In this document: positions 63,867 to 64,000 of the stretch, piece after piece
How positions within the stretch are numbered: position 1 is the first letter of the stretch
How the letters are laid out: each line of letters opens with the position of its first letter
From: Symsagittifera roscoffensis
Taxonomy: Eukaryota; Xenacoelomorpha; Acoela; Convolutidae
Length of the DNA: 64,000 nt
Assembly (NCBI RefSeq): GCF_963678635.1
Contig: NC_087062.1
Location: 77,439,200-77,503,199 of the forward strand
Direction: 5' to 3'
Position numbers and translations under genes: made by a program
The notes under the pieces: generated by a model
The model's database searches: none
What the model saw: only the letters and a program-made list of their open reading frames with translations
Told to the model about the DNA's origin: nothing

Positions 63867-64000
63867 GTTAGTATTATATTCGCTATCCTCTGTCTAGTCT
63901 ATTATAGCATAAATATCATGCGAAATATTCTGAAAACTGTAACAGCATATTTAAGAAAAGCCGCACCCATAGATTATGTTTTAGTGACTAGAATCATATT

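Larger units (their letters stand above)
61578..63736 (+). other. sbf intron 38, splits the C1 domain
   Basis: 2.16 kb. It contains antisense relics of an SGNH-esterase ORF and a LINE reverse transcriptase. 61578-61940 and 63300-63730 show nothing clear. Confidence 0.8.

Overview
The window is animal nuclear DNA, probably from an invertebrate. It holds one large split gene on the + strand with GT-AG introns. The introns are AT-rich and packed with transposon relics, tRNA-derived SINE-like repeats and satellite arrays. I cannot name the phylum from the sequence alone. One 200-base run of N at 49803-50002 is an assembly gap.

Layout. Bases 1-3110 are decayed retroelement relics. They hold a pol-tail-like fragment, an unrecognised frame with three internal stops, and a frameshifted coiled-coil/SGNH-esterase reading region. 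From 3479 to beyond the right edge runs the SET-binding factor / MTMR5-MTMR13 orthologue (sbf). I reconstructed 39 coding exons by joining open frames at GT/AG (once GC/AG) sites with matching phase and comparing the product with remembered human SBF1/SBF2. They total 6,668 coding bases (2,222 codons plus two bases), and the gene continues past 63866.

Protein order: split DENN module (exons 1-12), SBF2 region (14-15), GRAM/PH-like domain (18-20), myotubularin-like pseudophosphatase (22-36, with a long Ser/Gly-rich insert in 25-30), then a C1-type zinc finger (38-39). The PH domain expected at the C-terminus would lie beyond the window. In known relatives the DENN part acts as a Rab GEF and the dead phosphatase binds active myotubularins such as MTMR2.

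Introns run from 73 bp to 5.5 kb. Their bulk comes from: (a) a family of 400-500 bp elements with hairpins at both ends and asymmetric inverted repeats, resembling non-autonomous Helentrons, in about 20 full or partial copies; (b) composite tRNA-like SINEs whose 3' tail ends in a short hairpin; (c) hAT-type MITEs, one with a perfect 8-bp target duplication; (d) a 450-bp element with long terminal inverted repeats; (e) satellite arrays with 100, 150, 170 and 180 bp periods; (f) an antisense LINE RT fragment beside an SGNH-esterase relic in the intron that splits the C1 domain. I saw no CRISPR array, no rRNA and no convincing functional tRNA gene.
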